Origin: Alisma plantago-aquatica
Taxonomy: Eukaryota; Streptophyta; Magnoliopsida; Alismatales; Alismataceae
DNA: 64,000 nt
Direction of reading: 5' to 3'
NCBI GenBank assembly: GCA_963693085.1
Contig: OY856413.1
Location: 538,178,879 to 538,242,878 of the forward strand
Shown: piece by piece, positions 22,773 through 33,553 of the stretch
Layout of the letters: every line of letters begins with the position of its first letter
Position numbering within the stretch: position 1 is the stretch's first letter
Notes under the pieces: model-generated
What the model saw: only the letters and a program-made list of their open reading frames with translations
Told to the model about the DNA's origin: nothing
The model's database searches: none
Made by a program: the position numbers and the translations under genes

Positions 22773-23207
22773 ATCTCTCCTCTATTTAACTCGAGATTTG
22801 TTTTATATGGTTGCAATTTCATTGATTGAAACTCTTTTTTTTATGTGAATCTCTCCTCTATTCGACACAAGATTGCATTTTTGTGTGTGCAGATTGGCAT
22901 CTTTTCTTTTTCATTTTGGTGATACACCCCTGTTACACAAAAAGGGGTATGGAAGAAGCAGATAAAGAGGTGAGAGATGTGTAACACCAAACATAGGGTT
23001 TGGCACTGTTTTATGGATTTTTTGTTTCTTTTTGATGGATAGAGGGGTAAGAAGATGGTAGAAGAAGTGTAGAAGAGAGTTTATATCATAATGCAACTTG
23101 ATTTAAATTTAGTGCACCGAGTTGTTCTCCTTATCATATTTTTCTCAAATAATGACTTGATGGGGATTTTGTGGAGATTCCATGCTATTGTTCCACTAGT
23201 CATTTAG

Positions 23208-23364
23208 GAAGCATGATGTGTTTGATACTTCTCAGTTCGACGGATACTTGTCATTTTTACTGAAGGATCATGATGTTAGGATTCATAAGCTTCACAAGGT
23301 GATTTCTAACCATTGGCTAGTTTCAAAAATTGTTCCTCTTGAGGCTTTGCTTCGAATAAGGAGG
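23208..23364 (+). other. exon-like fragment, antisense to element E
   Basis: An open plus-strand stretch is flanked by a possible acceptor (TTTAG before 23,208) and donor (GG|GTATAA at 23,365). It reads KHDVFDTSQFDGYLSFLLKD, then HKLHKVISNHWLVSKIVPLE and ALLRIRR. Family not recognised. With 22,557-22,772 it may represent a captured gene piece inside the retrotransposon. Confidence 0.35.
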
Positions 23365-23575
23365 GTATAATGATTCAAAATTGCATGGAAAAAGAAACTA
23401 GCCGGCCAGGTAAAGGCTTTGATTGAAATAAAAACATCAAAACTTCATCAAGTTTCTATACAAAACTACTTTGAAAACTTAAAATTTTGAAAATTTTGAT
23501 CAAAATTGTTTCAAATTTGCAACGATGGAATCTTAAGTCTAAAACAGATAGGTGTGGGTGGAAAGTAAATTACGT

Positions 23576-23620
23576 ACCACCCACCCTCCACCCTAAACTT
23601 AGAAATTTGCTCGTCCTGAG
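23576..23620 (-). promoter_or_regulatory. internal polypurine-like tract of element E
   Basis: On the minus strand GGACGAGCAAATTTCTAAGT is followed by TTAGGGTGGAGGGTGGGTGG. It is closely similar to the internal tract of element I at 50,340-50,385. It is about 1.2 kb from the LTR, so it is not the usual 3' priming site. Confidence 0.65.
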
Positions 23621-23829
23621 AAAACTCTACATTTGAGATAGAGGGGAAAAAGTGTGTTGGTTGGACCACCAAATGTGGTTGCGTTCCTCTCAGTAACATG
23701 TCCTCCATCTAAAATCTCAAAAACAAGAATATGATCAAAAATTAAGATTGCATCTTGTGATGCGTTATCAACTGGGTGCAAAAATTTTCTAATTCAAAAC
23801 TAAAAGTAAAAGCTAAGATAAAGATCAGG

Positions 23830-24952
23830 TTGCCTCTTGACAAGCACATTTGTTTTATGTCATTGGCTCGACATGCTTCTTTCAATTTTCTAGTAGATAT
23901 ACTAGTTTGGAAAGAATCAGTGATGCTTCAATGCTCGTGTCAGCTGTGGTGAAATATTTCTTTAAGCATTGGCCATTTGCCACAAACTCTCCTGACTTTT
24001 CACTCCATAAAATGAAGGCACCATGTGGGTAGATGCTCTTGACACTGTACAATCCAGACTAGTAAGAATGGAGTTTTCCTGGGAACAATCTCTGTCTTGA
24101 GTTAAATAGTAGAACTTGGTCTCCCACTTGTATCTATTTTCTCTTCAGATGACCACCATGCCATAATTTTGTGCGTTCTTTGTAGATTCGTGCATTCTCG
24201 TAGGCTGTCATCCGAAGTTCTTCCAGCTCCTGAAGCTACAAAATCCTATCTTGGCCAGCTTTCTTCATGTCGAAATTCATTTGTTTGATTTCCCACTAAG
24301 ATTTGTGTTCATATTCTATAGGAAGGTGACAAGATTTTCCATAGATTAATATAAAGGGTGTTGTTCCAAGAGGAGTTTTAAAAGCAATTCTGTAGGCCCA
24401 TAAGGCATCATTGATTTTAACTGACCAATCCTTTAGGTTGCGGCCCATTGTCTTTTCTAGGATAGCTTTGAGTTGATGGTTTGATATCTCTACCTGTCCA
24501 CTCATTTGCGGATGGTAGGTTGAAGATACCTTGTGTGTTACACCATATTTTCTCAATAGATCCTCGAAACTTCTTTCTAGAAAATGAGAACCTTTGTCGG
24601 ATATCACAGTGTGTAGAGCTCCAAAATGGGGGAAAATAATATCTCTAAACATTTTGATGATTGGTTTCGAATCGCTAGTGACGGTTGGTATGGCTTCTAC
24701 CCATTTAGAGACATAATCCACCGCAACTAGAATGTAACAAAATCCATATGAAGATGGGACTGGGCCCATGTCGTCCACTCCCCAAACATCAAAAATCTCA
24801 ACTTCCTGTCTGAGCTTAAGGGGCATCTCATCTCTTTTTGTTATGTTAACCGCCCTCTGGCACTTGTCACAAGACAAGAAAAGTTGTAGGCATCCTTAGA
24901 TATGGTTGGACAAAAGAAGCCACATTGTAGAACTTTCAAAGCAGTCTTCTTG
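23830..24952 (-). pseudogene. Athila-like integrase of element E
   Basis: The minus strand from 24,952 reads SKKTALKVLQCGFFCPT (the zinc-domain lead-in), then CDKCQRAVNITKRDEMP in the open frame 24,877-24,296. The catalytic core has FDVWGVDDMGPVPSS (Asp), VISDKGSHF (Asp) and SGQVEISNHQLK (Glu), and ends with KTPLGTTPFILIYGKSCHLP. Past the stop at 24,296, with stops, the C-terminal module reads VGDQVLLFNSRQRLFPGKL and FVANGQCLKKYF to about 23,900. Integrase would insert element cDNA. There is no RT or protease upstream in this copy, so it is inactive. Confidence 0.88.
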
Positions 24953-25098
24953 GAGACGAATGGATTTGATCAAAATTCTAAATAATCATCTAAAACTAAG
25001 GAAAATTGTATATGAAGATTCAGGAGGTATATGAGAAATTTCAGTGCTAAATAGAGCAAAACTTGGTGACTAAAACTCAGATGAATATGCATTCATCA
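24953..25098 (-). repeat. truncated 5' LTR of element E (first ~146 bp)
   Basis: Matches 22,238-22,381: both contain GAATGGATTTGATC, TAAATAATCATCTAAAAC and AATATGCATTCATCA. It is joined directly to integrase sequence at 24,952, marking an internal deletion breakpoint. Confidence 0.8.
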
Positions 25099-25205
25099 TT
25101 TAGTTGGCTTATTTCTTCACCAATGAACAAATTGAGATTATAATTGCTTCCATCTATCTAAACTAAGTGTTTTATGGATCCACTGTGAGTTTGAAGGGGT
25201 GATAT
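25099..25205 (+). pseudogene. possible copia 3' coding tail
   Basis: Across two frames one can read FFT, HLSKLSVL and a CEFEG-like end resembling the C-terminus of copia polyproteins next to element E. It could be the far end of copia D, but the left flank already covers a similar C-terminal region, so the relation is unclear. Confidence 0.35.
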
Positions 25206-25210
25206 AGTTG

Positions 25211-25366
25211 TATCATGCCTCTTTGTATTATGCCTCTACATATTATGCCTCTTCATATTACCCCATTGTGTATTATGCCTTTTAGTATTACCGTATTGTA
25301 TAAGTGGCCCTTCGTATTACTCCATTGTGTATTATGCCTCTTTGCATTACTCCATTGTATAAGTGG
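25211..25366 (+). repeat. 15-bp minisatellite
   Basis: About ten units of 15 bp alternate between TATTATGCCTCTTTG-like and TATTACTCCATTGTG-like forms, with TAAGTGG interruptions. Because 15 is divisible by 3 it creates a spurious MPL-repeat frame (25,215-25,448). Confidence 0.85.
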
Positions 25367-25755
25367 TTTACATGTATATATATTGGCCAATTGGCCTCAT
25401 AGAAATACACATGATATTCACAACAAAAACCACCCAAACTCATACTGACTTTATAACTAGTATGTTTCATGGATAACTTACATGTGACTCACTTAACAGG
25501 TTTTAATACTAAAAGTATTGCAAATTTATCGTAAGTTGATGGTTTACAATAATTGTTGTAGCTATATTTTTTATTTTTAATTTTGTAGTAGATAATCATA
25601 ATTAGTCAAAATACTAAGAATGTCTAATTTTAACTGGAAAATTAACTATTTCTTGTTGTGGTATTTTATTAATAACAACTTAGATATTAGTTTACCCTAT
25701 TTCACATTAAAATACATCAGCTAATTGTATTTCAATTTCATGAAAAAAGGCAACT
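25367..25755. other. AT-rich spacer, nothing recognised
   Basis: No coding, LTR or RNA signal was seen on either strand. Confidence 0.6.
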
Positions 25756-26444
25756 ATTTTTTTTGGTGAACCATGCATGCCTCTTACTATAGCAAAAAAG
25801 TGAAGACAAAATCATTTGTTACAGTGTGTAACGAGAAGAAATGAAAGACTAACTACAAGGAAGAAAATGTGCAAAAAACCCTATCTATACACTAAATATG
25901 TATTATCAAAACTAAACTTCTAGATTCTATCTGGCCCTCTCTTCAGATCAAGGAAATGTTTGTTGTACCTTTCAACCCAAGTATGATAGAGAAGCATAAC
26001 CTTTTCCAACTTCATATTCCCCTTGAACTTCAAAACATCATTCAATCCACTCAGACAAGAATTGAAAACTTCATAAATCATAGACCAAACACCTATGTCA
26101 AATTTAGAATCAAAGAAAGATGCGAACCACTTTCCTCTACACAAAAACATAGGGCACACCTTGACACAAGGTTAAAACAAAATTTCTGGAGCACAAAAGC
26201 ATTAGACATTCTATTCAAAAAGCATTGTCATAAAATGAAAGAACATCTCCTACATATATCTCCAGACTAAATCCACTTAATCCCCCAACATCACACATGA
26301 TACTCCTTTCTATTTATATTCCAACAATCTCCAAAATAATGAGTAGACTTCACTTGAATAACATTTCTACCCACATTCTCATTCGGATGAGGAAGACTTG
26401 TAAAAAAATCTTGCACAACTTTTGAACCACTAATACACGGAAAG
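25756..26444 (-). pseudogene. LINE remnant, zf-RVT C-terminal region
   Basis: The minus strand reads, across frames, VSRCALCFCVEESGSHL, then FFDSKFDIGVWSMIYEVF and MLLYHTWVERYNKHFLDLKR. This is the CxxC...EES.HLFF.C...VW pattern and the downstream YHIWRERN-type motif of plant LINE reverse transcriptases. Stops and frameshifts are frequent. A poly-T at about 25,755-25,763 may be the remains of the poly(A) tail. The upstream side is cut by LTR F at 26,445. Confidence 0.6.
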
Positions 26445-28397
26445 TGTGACGCCCATCGCCACTCAAGATGAGATTACTCAAAACAAAGTGCAGAACTAAC
26501 ACTAAGCATCCATGATTACCCTAACATAGGGTAGATTAAAACTGATTGCATATAACCACAAAAGCATCCACATAAATCCACCTTTATTACATGTCATGCC
26601 ACTAGATGATATATATAACATTGTTCACTTGGCCAACTCGCTGCAACTTATTACATATGACAACCTATTCACATATACAAACCATATATATAAAACCATG
26701 ACATCCTACCAAAAGCTTCGTATCAATATACAACATCCACAAAACACCCCAAGGACTTGAGAGTATAGGGACGACACATAGGACTCTACTAGAAAGCATA
26801 CATGTACAACCTTCAACAACTAGTGATCCTCTTATTGCTCTGCCACAACAACACAATCTCTACCTCATCGTGCACGACCACCTAAAAGATGTAGAAACCC
26901 ACAGAGTGAGACCAACATCCCAGTGAGAGATATAACTCTGTGCCTTCAACTATTATTAAGACAGATAGATAAAAATAACAAGATAACATTATTACTAGGA
27001 TGAGTATATTTATCAAAATGAAATAAGTAAAACAAATGGCAGTATTTAAGAAATTTATGCATCTTCAACTAAGCAGTAGAACATCTTATACTTTTAGAAG
27101 GAATATGAAGAATATGTAAAATAATTGATTTCTCTTACTGCATTGTAAATCAACTAATTAGTACAAGGAATAAGTCAAAGGGACATCCAATGTGAGTCGT
27201 GTTTAACCCTAATAAAATATACTACATGGTTGTATTACATCATTTATCATGCCCTGGCGTGATGGGGTGTACCACTCATGCTCCAACTGACCACTGCTAA
27301 GTCGAAATCAGTGCCATATAAGATCTAGGAGGATCTGGACTGCTATGATCTCCCACACCCACGGTCAGTCTGAGTCCTCCGCAGTGACATATAAAGTCAA
27401 CTACAAAACAACATAGTCCTCCTTGGTATATAGGCACAACACTAGTGAAAATTGAGCTACGACTGCAGCCACACTCCTACCAGGTATGACTGTATCCATC
27501 CTCAAATCATATCATATATGTATACTAAATCACATCACTGAGATACGGCCTTGACCATTCTCTTACCAAGGTATGACTGCAACCAATCCAGTGAAATGCA
27601 TATCCTCAACAGTATATGACTCTGAGCTTCCACTAAGGGAGAAACCGTTTCACCATCTAGCAAGTACTGATGCTGAAGATGGATCTATGGCATAGGGAAA
27701 GTACATGATTAGGGTTTCACTTGATTAATTAAGCCAACTGAGTATCTTTTAGCATCAATCAAGTTACAATGTACAAACCCTAAACAAACTCTACAAAGAT
27801 AAGGGTGTGTTACAACTCCAGAAGATATAAAATATATGAAGTATAAATGTGCCACATCATCTCTTAATATCTCTACCATACAATTCCATCAATATCATCA
27901 CATCACTAGGAGATAACAATCCCTCATTTCACTACTAGAGGATATCACCTCATATTAGGCATAAAGCCTCTTCCAAGTCATAAGACCCAAATCACATAGT
28001 TCATGCACATCATCACCATCTCATCATGCCTCATAAAGGCTCACAATCATCACCATGTGTCATGTCAAACACACCATAGCAATCACTAGCTATGATACTC
28101 ATTCCACCGGCAAGGTTAGGATTACACAATTAGGGCAGAGAAAACATAGTCACATGTTATTCATTCAAGCAGGCTCAACAAGTACATCATACAATTGAGA
28201 ATTAGGGTTAGGGTTTCTCATATAGCTGATTACAGTTTCCAATTTAATACTCATCATATAACCCTGGATACACCATCTCTCACTTTCTTGAAACATATTA
28301 GGGTTTAGCATGTGTATCATTATTACTCGAACATATACATAACCATATGTGCCAACTATAGAGGTAGGGTACTGTAGTGATCACCTCACACACCAAG

Positions 28398-28851
28398 TGT
28401 TGTGACCATCAGGGTCAGCCCACTAAGGGTAGCTACCGCAACACATGAGTGTCAACCAAAAAACTTGTTGTAACCGGATCACATCATTAAGCATGTGTAG
28501 CGACCCACTAGATTAACTCTGTTGTGACCAAACCAAGCACAAAGTGTAGTGACCCGTCACACAAAACTAGGTGTTGCAACCAAGAAAAAGACAATCTGTA
28601 ATGACCAAAGTTGATTAGGGTTAGCCATGTAGCACCGACAACACCTCACTTAAGCATGCATTAACCAACTCAAACCAAGATACTTCGACTACAAAAAAGA
28701 CCAACAAGGTAGCGACCCAAAATAAAACTCATATATAACAACCATCTAAACCACTATGGCTAGGGTTTGTTGTGCCCACAACAACCCACGAACAACATGT
28801 AGCGACGAACTTAAAAACATAGCACCAAGTCAAGTGTAGAGACCTCAAGGT
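28398..28851 (-). repeat. degenerate GTAGCGACC motif array in LTR F
   Basis: At least twelve variants of TGTAGCGACC, TGTTGTGACC, TGTAGTGACC and TGTTGCAACC lie at 28,398, 28,427, 28,465, 28,494, 28,519, 28,545, 28,572, 28,597, 28,628, 28,709, 28,797 and 28,842. More lie at 29,990-30,245 beyond the TATA box. Confidence 0.7.
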
Positions 28852-29876
28852 CAATATACTCTAAGCAGCACATAAGCAACTCCAAAATAGAAATAAACCA
28901 ATTAAAACATATGATAAACATCAAAAAATCTTAAGCATCATCAAGGAGAAAAATGTCATGCAAGGATGATCATCAAAACCCTAAAACAATGCCACAAGAT
29001 AAACATGGAAAACCATGATAATAGGAGAACAACCATGTGTCCAACTCATGTAAACCAAATATTAAAACCTCTGACATCATATGACATGGTGATAAACCAG
29101 AGATCATGTTGCATGTAAGAACCTACAACTCCTCCATCATTTACAAATCGGGTACATGAAATTAGGGGTTAAGAGAATGAATAATCCATGCAAGAATACT
29201 TCAAAATCATAAACCCTAGATCATGAGAACATCATCTAGCATCTTAATATCACATTTTAGATATAGAACAATAACATGCAAGAAATTTAATGGTGTAATA
29301 ATAGAAGAGGGAAAGTTATATAACTAGCCTTAGGATGAAGATCAAGCTCCAAAGCCACGAGCTCCAAAGAGAGAAAAGAAAGCTCCAAACTTGGATCAAC
29401 TCCTCGGCTACAAGGTTACCTCAATAAGAAGAGTGCATACCAAGGTCAAAGGAAAGCTCAATATGAACAAACTCAAACCTTGGGCCGAACAAGAGAGAAG
29501 AAGGAAGAAGAAAGAAGAAGCTTCACCTCACTTAGGTACAACCATGGTTAAACAATAGTCTCTGACCTTTGTAAAGAGAAGATCCACAAGATAGACATGG
29601 TGATCCATAGTCTCACAGCTAAGAAAGGAGAAGAAGGTAGAGGTAAGGTTCCAAAGGAAAATGAGATCAAAGGTATAGAACCACTTACCAAGAAGAAAGA
29701 TCACCAAGTATCAGTACAAGGAAGATGATCAAGCTCAAGATCACCACATGCAAGGGTAATCAGCCACCAAAGCTCCAAGATCAGCCCTTCTCTAACACCA
29801 CCAAGCTCCAAGGTCGGCACAAGAAAGAGAAAGGAGAAGAGAGGGCTAAAAGGATTGCTTGCATGTAAAAGAGAGA

Positions 29877-29885
29877 GCTTATATA
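29877..29885 (-). promoter_or_regulatory. TATA box of LTR F
   Basis: Minus-strand TATATAAGC, 5' of a purine/pyrimidine-biased leader. It sets the LTR orientation. Confidence 0.55.
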
Positions 29886-30509
29886 CTCAAGGGGTAGGAG
29901 GGAGGTGATGATATGAGGTGTCAAAACATAAGAGCACCAAATGGACACTAGTCTACCAATGGATTGGCCATGCAACCACAGTAGACTTGCATGCAAGAAA
30001 GGGTGATAAGAACAAGGTAGTGTATCGACCACTTAGGTCCACTACACACCAAGGTCGCAACAAAACATCAAGGTATTGACCACAACACTCAACCACCCAA
30101 GGTAGGTCGCAACACAGGTCAACACACAACAACATGAGGGAATCCCTAGTGACCTCAACAAAGACAAAACACTTAGGTCTCTACAAACACCACCAAGACA
30201 AGATGTAGCATTTGAAACACACTCAAGACACCACATACATGGTCGCTACACCATCAACTCAAGCAACCATGCATATCCATGCAAACCCTAACATCATCAT
30301 ATGATGCCAGATCATCAACCAAGGTCCAACAAGGCGTCCCTAAGAACCATTCTCTCTCTCATGATGCCAAGGAATAAAAGGCACAACCTATATGTGACAA
30401 ACTATAAGATTAACCCTCGTCATGGGTAAATTGCAACTTGGTCCAAAATAAGCATAACTAGCTCAAACATCAACCAAACAAGACCAAACTGAAAACATAC
30501 CATGTCACA

Positions 30510-30990
30510 TGTTATTAAGGCATCTCAAAATATTAGATTAAGATTTAAGCGTCTTATCATTAAAATTCTTAAACATTAAAAGAAGCTACCATCTATTTGC
30601 TTTTGATTGAGCAAATTTTATATGAGCAATTTGTGAGCCAACACCCAACCTGCAGGGTTGGATTTTGGAGTACTTTTGTTCCACCCGTTAAAACTATCGT
30701 ATCAACCCACACCCGCTAAAACTGAACTTGCAATTACTAATCCAAACTCAACTCACTTACCTGTTTGAAATTCTAATACCAGCTACTAAATGGGCAGGCA
30801 GGATGAAAGATCATGCATACCCCCGCGGAAACAACAATTTAAAATCCAGATTCGAAACTGAACAGTGGGTCGGGAAGGGTTGAGATAATTCAGTTAATAG
30901 GATTTTATTCGAGAGGAGGCCCGTTATCCAATTTCAACCTCAAACCAACCCTTAACGTCGAGTTTGTTCACAACAGATTCTCGTTTTTCA
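30510..30990. other. non-coding spacer, nothing recognised
   Basis: No coding or repeat signal beyond a weak C-rich stretch with CAACCC motifs at 30,640-30,760. Confidence 0.5.
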
Positions 30991-31190
30991 TTTCGTAGTA
31001 CTGGCCAGAACGGAGAAATGAGCCTTTCTTAGGTGTGTTGAGAAGAGTTGGAACACGCATTTTAACTAGAAATCTACCACCGTGTATTTGGTTTCGTAGT
31101 ACTGGCCAGAACGGAGAACTCAGCCTTTCGTAGGTGTGTAGAGAAGAGTTGGAACACCCATTTAACTAGAAATCTACCACCATGTACTAC
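30991..31190 (+). repeat. 101-bp tandem duplication
   Basis: Two copies start TTTCGTAGTACTGGCCAGAA at about 30,991 and 31,092 and share AGAGTTGGAACAC and AACTAGAAATCTACCACC. Confidence 0.9.
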
Positions 31191-31923
31191 GAAAACTCTT
31201 CGGCAGCGGTGGGGCGACCCCCTGAATCCGTCATTGCATAACACAATATGAAAAATTTCAGTCTATTGCATTGTTCGGTAAAGCGTTAAGTTCTAACGCG
31301 GACGCTGGTGGTCCATCGGGTCTTTTTCACGCGGTAGAGATTTCCGCCGATCCATCGCTTTTGACAAAAATATAATGAGAAAAACACAGTGGCAACTCAT
31401 CGCTTGTTTTAATAACAACATTCGATATCCGACCATGCTGACCGAGCGTCCATCACCGCTGCCCGGCAAGTCCCCGACGCTTTGCCGAACGGTGCATATA
31501 TTAAAGCGAAAGGTACGCATGTGAGTTATCAGTTATTGCTCCCTTAATCAAGAGAGAACAATAAAATAGCTCACCAGTCAAGAAAGACCGGCATTAATAT
31601 GTCACGCCTTAATGTCTTAAGTTGAAAAAGGCGTACAGGATGGTTGGTTTTAAAGGCGTCTACGGTCTAATCGTCGGTGCACCGCCTATATCAGGAAGAT
31701 GGTCCAGGACGATAAGAATTAATACCCAGACAACAACGAGTATCCGTCAACCACTTGTCGACCTTCTCTTGAACTTAATATATTCCAGCTTGCCAGAGTT
31801 GTGTGCATAGTTGTTTTTTCCTAAAACGCCTCACCTTTTCTATTATGTGTATAACAATATCTTCTTGTCAAAGATCCCCCAAAACATATGCCGCTAGCAT
31901 CCGGCATTACACACTCACATTAG
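31191..31923. other. CpG-rich unclassified island
   Basis: By hand count more than 30 CpG occur in about 500 bp (31,200-31,710), against roughly 0-1 per 60 bp in the flanks. Examples are ACGCGGACGC, TTTCCGCCGATC and CCCCGACGCTTTGCCG. No convincing open frame or splice structure is visible. It may be single-copy or hypomethylated host DNA, or a DNA transposon fragment. A LINE inserted at its right edge. Confidence 0.4.
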
Positions 31924-31934
31924 AGTGTTGAGAT
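31924..31934. repeat. left TSD of LINE G
   Basis: AGTGTTGAGAT, identical to 35,942-35,952. Confidence 0.92.
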
Positions 31935-31967
31935 TTTTTTTTTTGAGGAAGGGCGCCCGCCATTTTA

Positions 31968-33553
31968 TTAAGTAATCAAATAGTTTGCAGCAAGTACAAG
32001 GATCTGATCCTCAAAGTCCTCACCAACAATGTGATGATTAACAAAATGACAGGCAGCAGCGGCTAAGGCATGAGCTACTCTATTGCCTTGCCGTTTTACA
32101 AAACACAAATTAAAAGAAAGGAAACTACAAGAAAGATCAACAATATCCTGAGAAATATAGTCTTCATAACCGCGTCCGCCGTATCCCTTCTTGACCGCTT
32201 CCACTAGTAGCAGGCAGTCCGTCTCAACCACAACATCTATGTACCCTTCCCTAAGAGCCAGTCGCATACCGTGTAGGACAGCCAAACCCTCCGCACTAAG
32301 CACCGAGTAAGGCTGTTCTAACCGGCATTGGAAGGTCCACAAAAGCTGACCGCTAACATCCCGAATGACTGCCGCACATTCGTTCTCTTCCGCTGTAATG
32401 ACTGATGCATCTGTATTGATCTTAACGCAGCCATGTGGTGGGCAGCGCCATGAAACCTGACGTGGAGATGTGGAAGAAAAGGCAGCTCTACCCACAACCC
32501 CATGATAGCGTGCATGGTCAGCAACCAGGCTGAGGTAAGAATCCACAAGACCCGGAATATGGGGGGGATGATCCTCAAAAAGAATTTTATTCCTCGCTGT
32601 CCATGAGACCCACATAAGAGTAGCATCCTCATCTTTTTGCCTGCTGTCCTCTTCCTGTAAAAGACTCCTAACAAAGGACGCCACGTCGTGATTGCCCAGC
32701 CGTCCGCCGCAATCAAACACACCGGCCGCCCATACCTGTCTGACTACGTCACAGTGTAGCAGTGCATGAGAAGAATCCTCCCACTGTCCGCAGCGATGAC
32801 AGCTGTCATCTGGTGTCACATGCTTCCTTTGCAGTTCTGACTTAGTGGGAAGTATATTCCTGAGAGCTCTCCATATGAATTGCTTCAGTTTCGGTGGCCA
32901 ACCTTGCTTCCAAACCCTCTTCCACAAATCAATATTCAAGCCGTCAACTAAATCCTCTCCTGTCTGAATAAAGAAATAAGTACTCCTGACAGTAAACCTT
33001 CCATTGCCTTCCTTATCCCAATATAGTGTGTCCTCATCAATCCGCTGTGACAGCGGAATGTTAAGAACTCTCCGGGTTATATGTGTAGGAAAACAAGTCT
33101 CCATCGCCTCTCTATTCCACCTCTTAGGTCCTCCAACCATCAAATCGCTCACCCATCTGTAGTCCACTGGACCATGGATCAAGTAACTGTCCGCTGTGCC
33201 CCCAAGTGTGGAATCCATCTTTCCTTATAGATATGAATATTTTTTCCATCCCCCACTCTCCACCTGAAGCCACTTTTAACTACTTGCAGCGCCCCCCAAA
33301 TACTCCTCCATGTATAGCTGGGATTCCCCCCTAACTCGACATGTAGAATAGAAGATGTGTTGTAATATTTCGCCTTGAGTACCCGAGCGGCAAGAGACTC
33401 TCCATAGACTGCCAACCTCCACCTTTGTTTAGCGAGGAGTGCTTGGTTGAAAGCTTTCAGGTCCCTAAACCCCATGCCCCCACTCTCCTTGGGCTTGCAC
33501 AATCTATCCCAGCTCATCCAGTGAATTTTCCTTTCCCCCTCCTTAGATCCCCA
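31968..33553 (-). pseudogene. LINE G ORF2 zinc-finger and RNase H end
   Basis: After a frameshift near 33,200 the 416-aa frame contains FTVRSTYFF, the zf-RVT motif CHRCGQWEDSSHALLHC (about 32,750-32,800) and a C-terminal RNase H: CVKINTDASV (Asp), VLSAEGLAVLHGM (Glu), VVETDCLLLVEAV (Asp) and RQGNRVAHALAAAA (last acidic site replaced by His-Ala as in plant RVT_3 types). RNase H-bearing L1 elements are a known plant lineage. Confidence 0.92.

Larger units (their letters stand above)
20578..25098 (-). mobile_element. Athila-like Ty3/gypsy element E, internally deleted
   Basis: Minus-strand element. The 3' LTR is 20,578-22,381 (TGATGAATGC to CTGTTGCA), preceded by a degenerate GAGGAAAAGCAACG...TTAAGTTTGAG tract, then an about 1.2-kb segment, a second tract, and an integrase reading. 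The first ~146 bp of the LTR recur at 24,953-25,098 and are fused directly to the integrase N-terminus, so the rest of the 5' LTR, gag, protease, RT and RNase H are missing. Athila affiliation comes from the integrase sequence. No clean target duplication was found (flanks CCTTA and TTTAG). Confidence 0.75.
26445..30509 (-). repeat. probable solo gypsy LTR F (about 4 kb)
   Basis: The block starts TGTGACGCCC (compare TGTAACACCCC of LTR A) and can be closed at CATGTCACA, giving TG...CA with the inverted ends TGTGAC/GTCACA. On the minus strand a TATA box lies at 29,877-29,885, and the 26,445-29,850 side has the low-coding look of R/U5. No gag, pol or second copy is present, so it is probably a solo LTR. 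No matching TSD (GAAAG versus TGTTA), so the right boundary is tentative. Frames in it (26,665; 29,781-30,236) are not genes. Confidence 0.55.

Noticed and set aside
25215..25448. MPL-repeat peptide
   Set aside because: Direct product of the 15-bp minisatellite phase.
28398..28851. CRISPR-like array
   Set aside because: Units are short, degenerate and unevenly spaced, with no conserved direct repeat, in plant LTR DNA.
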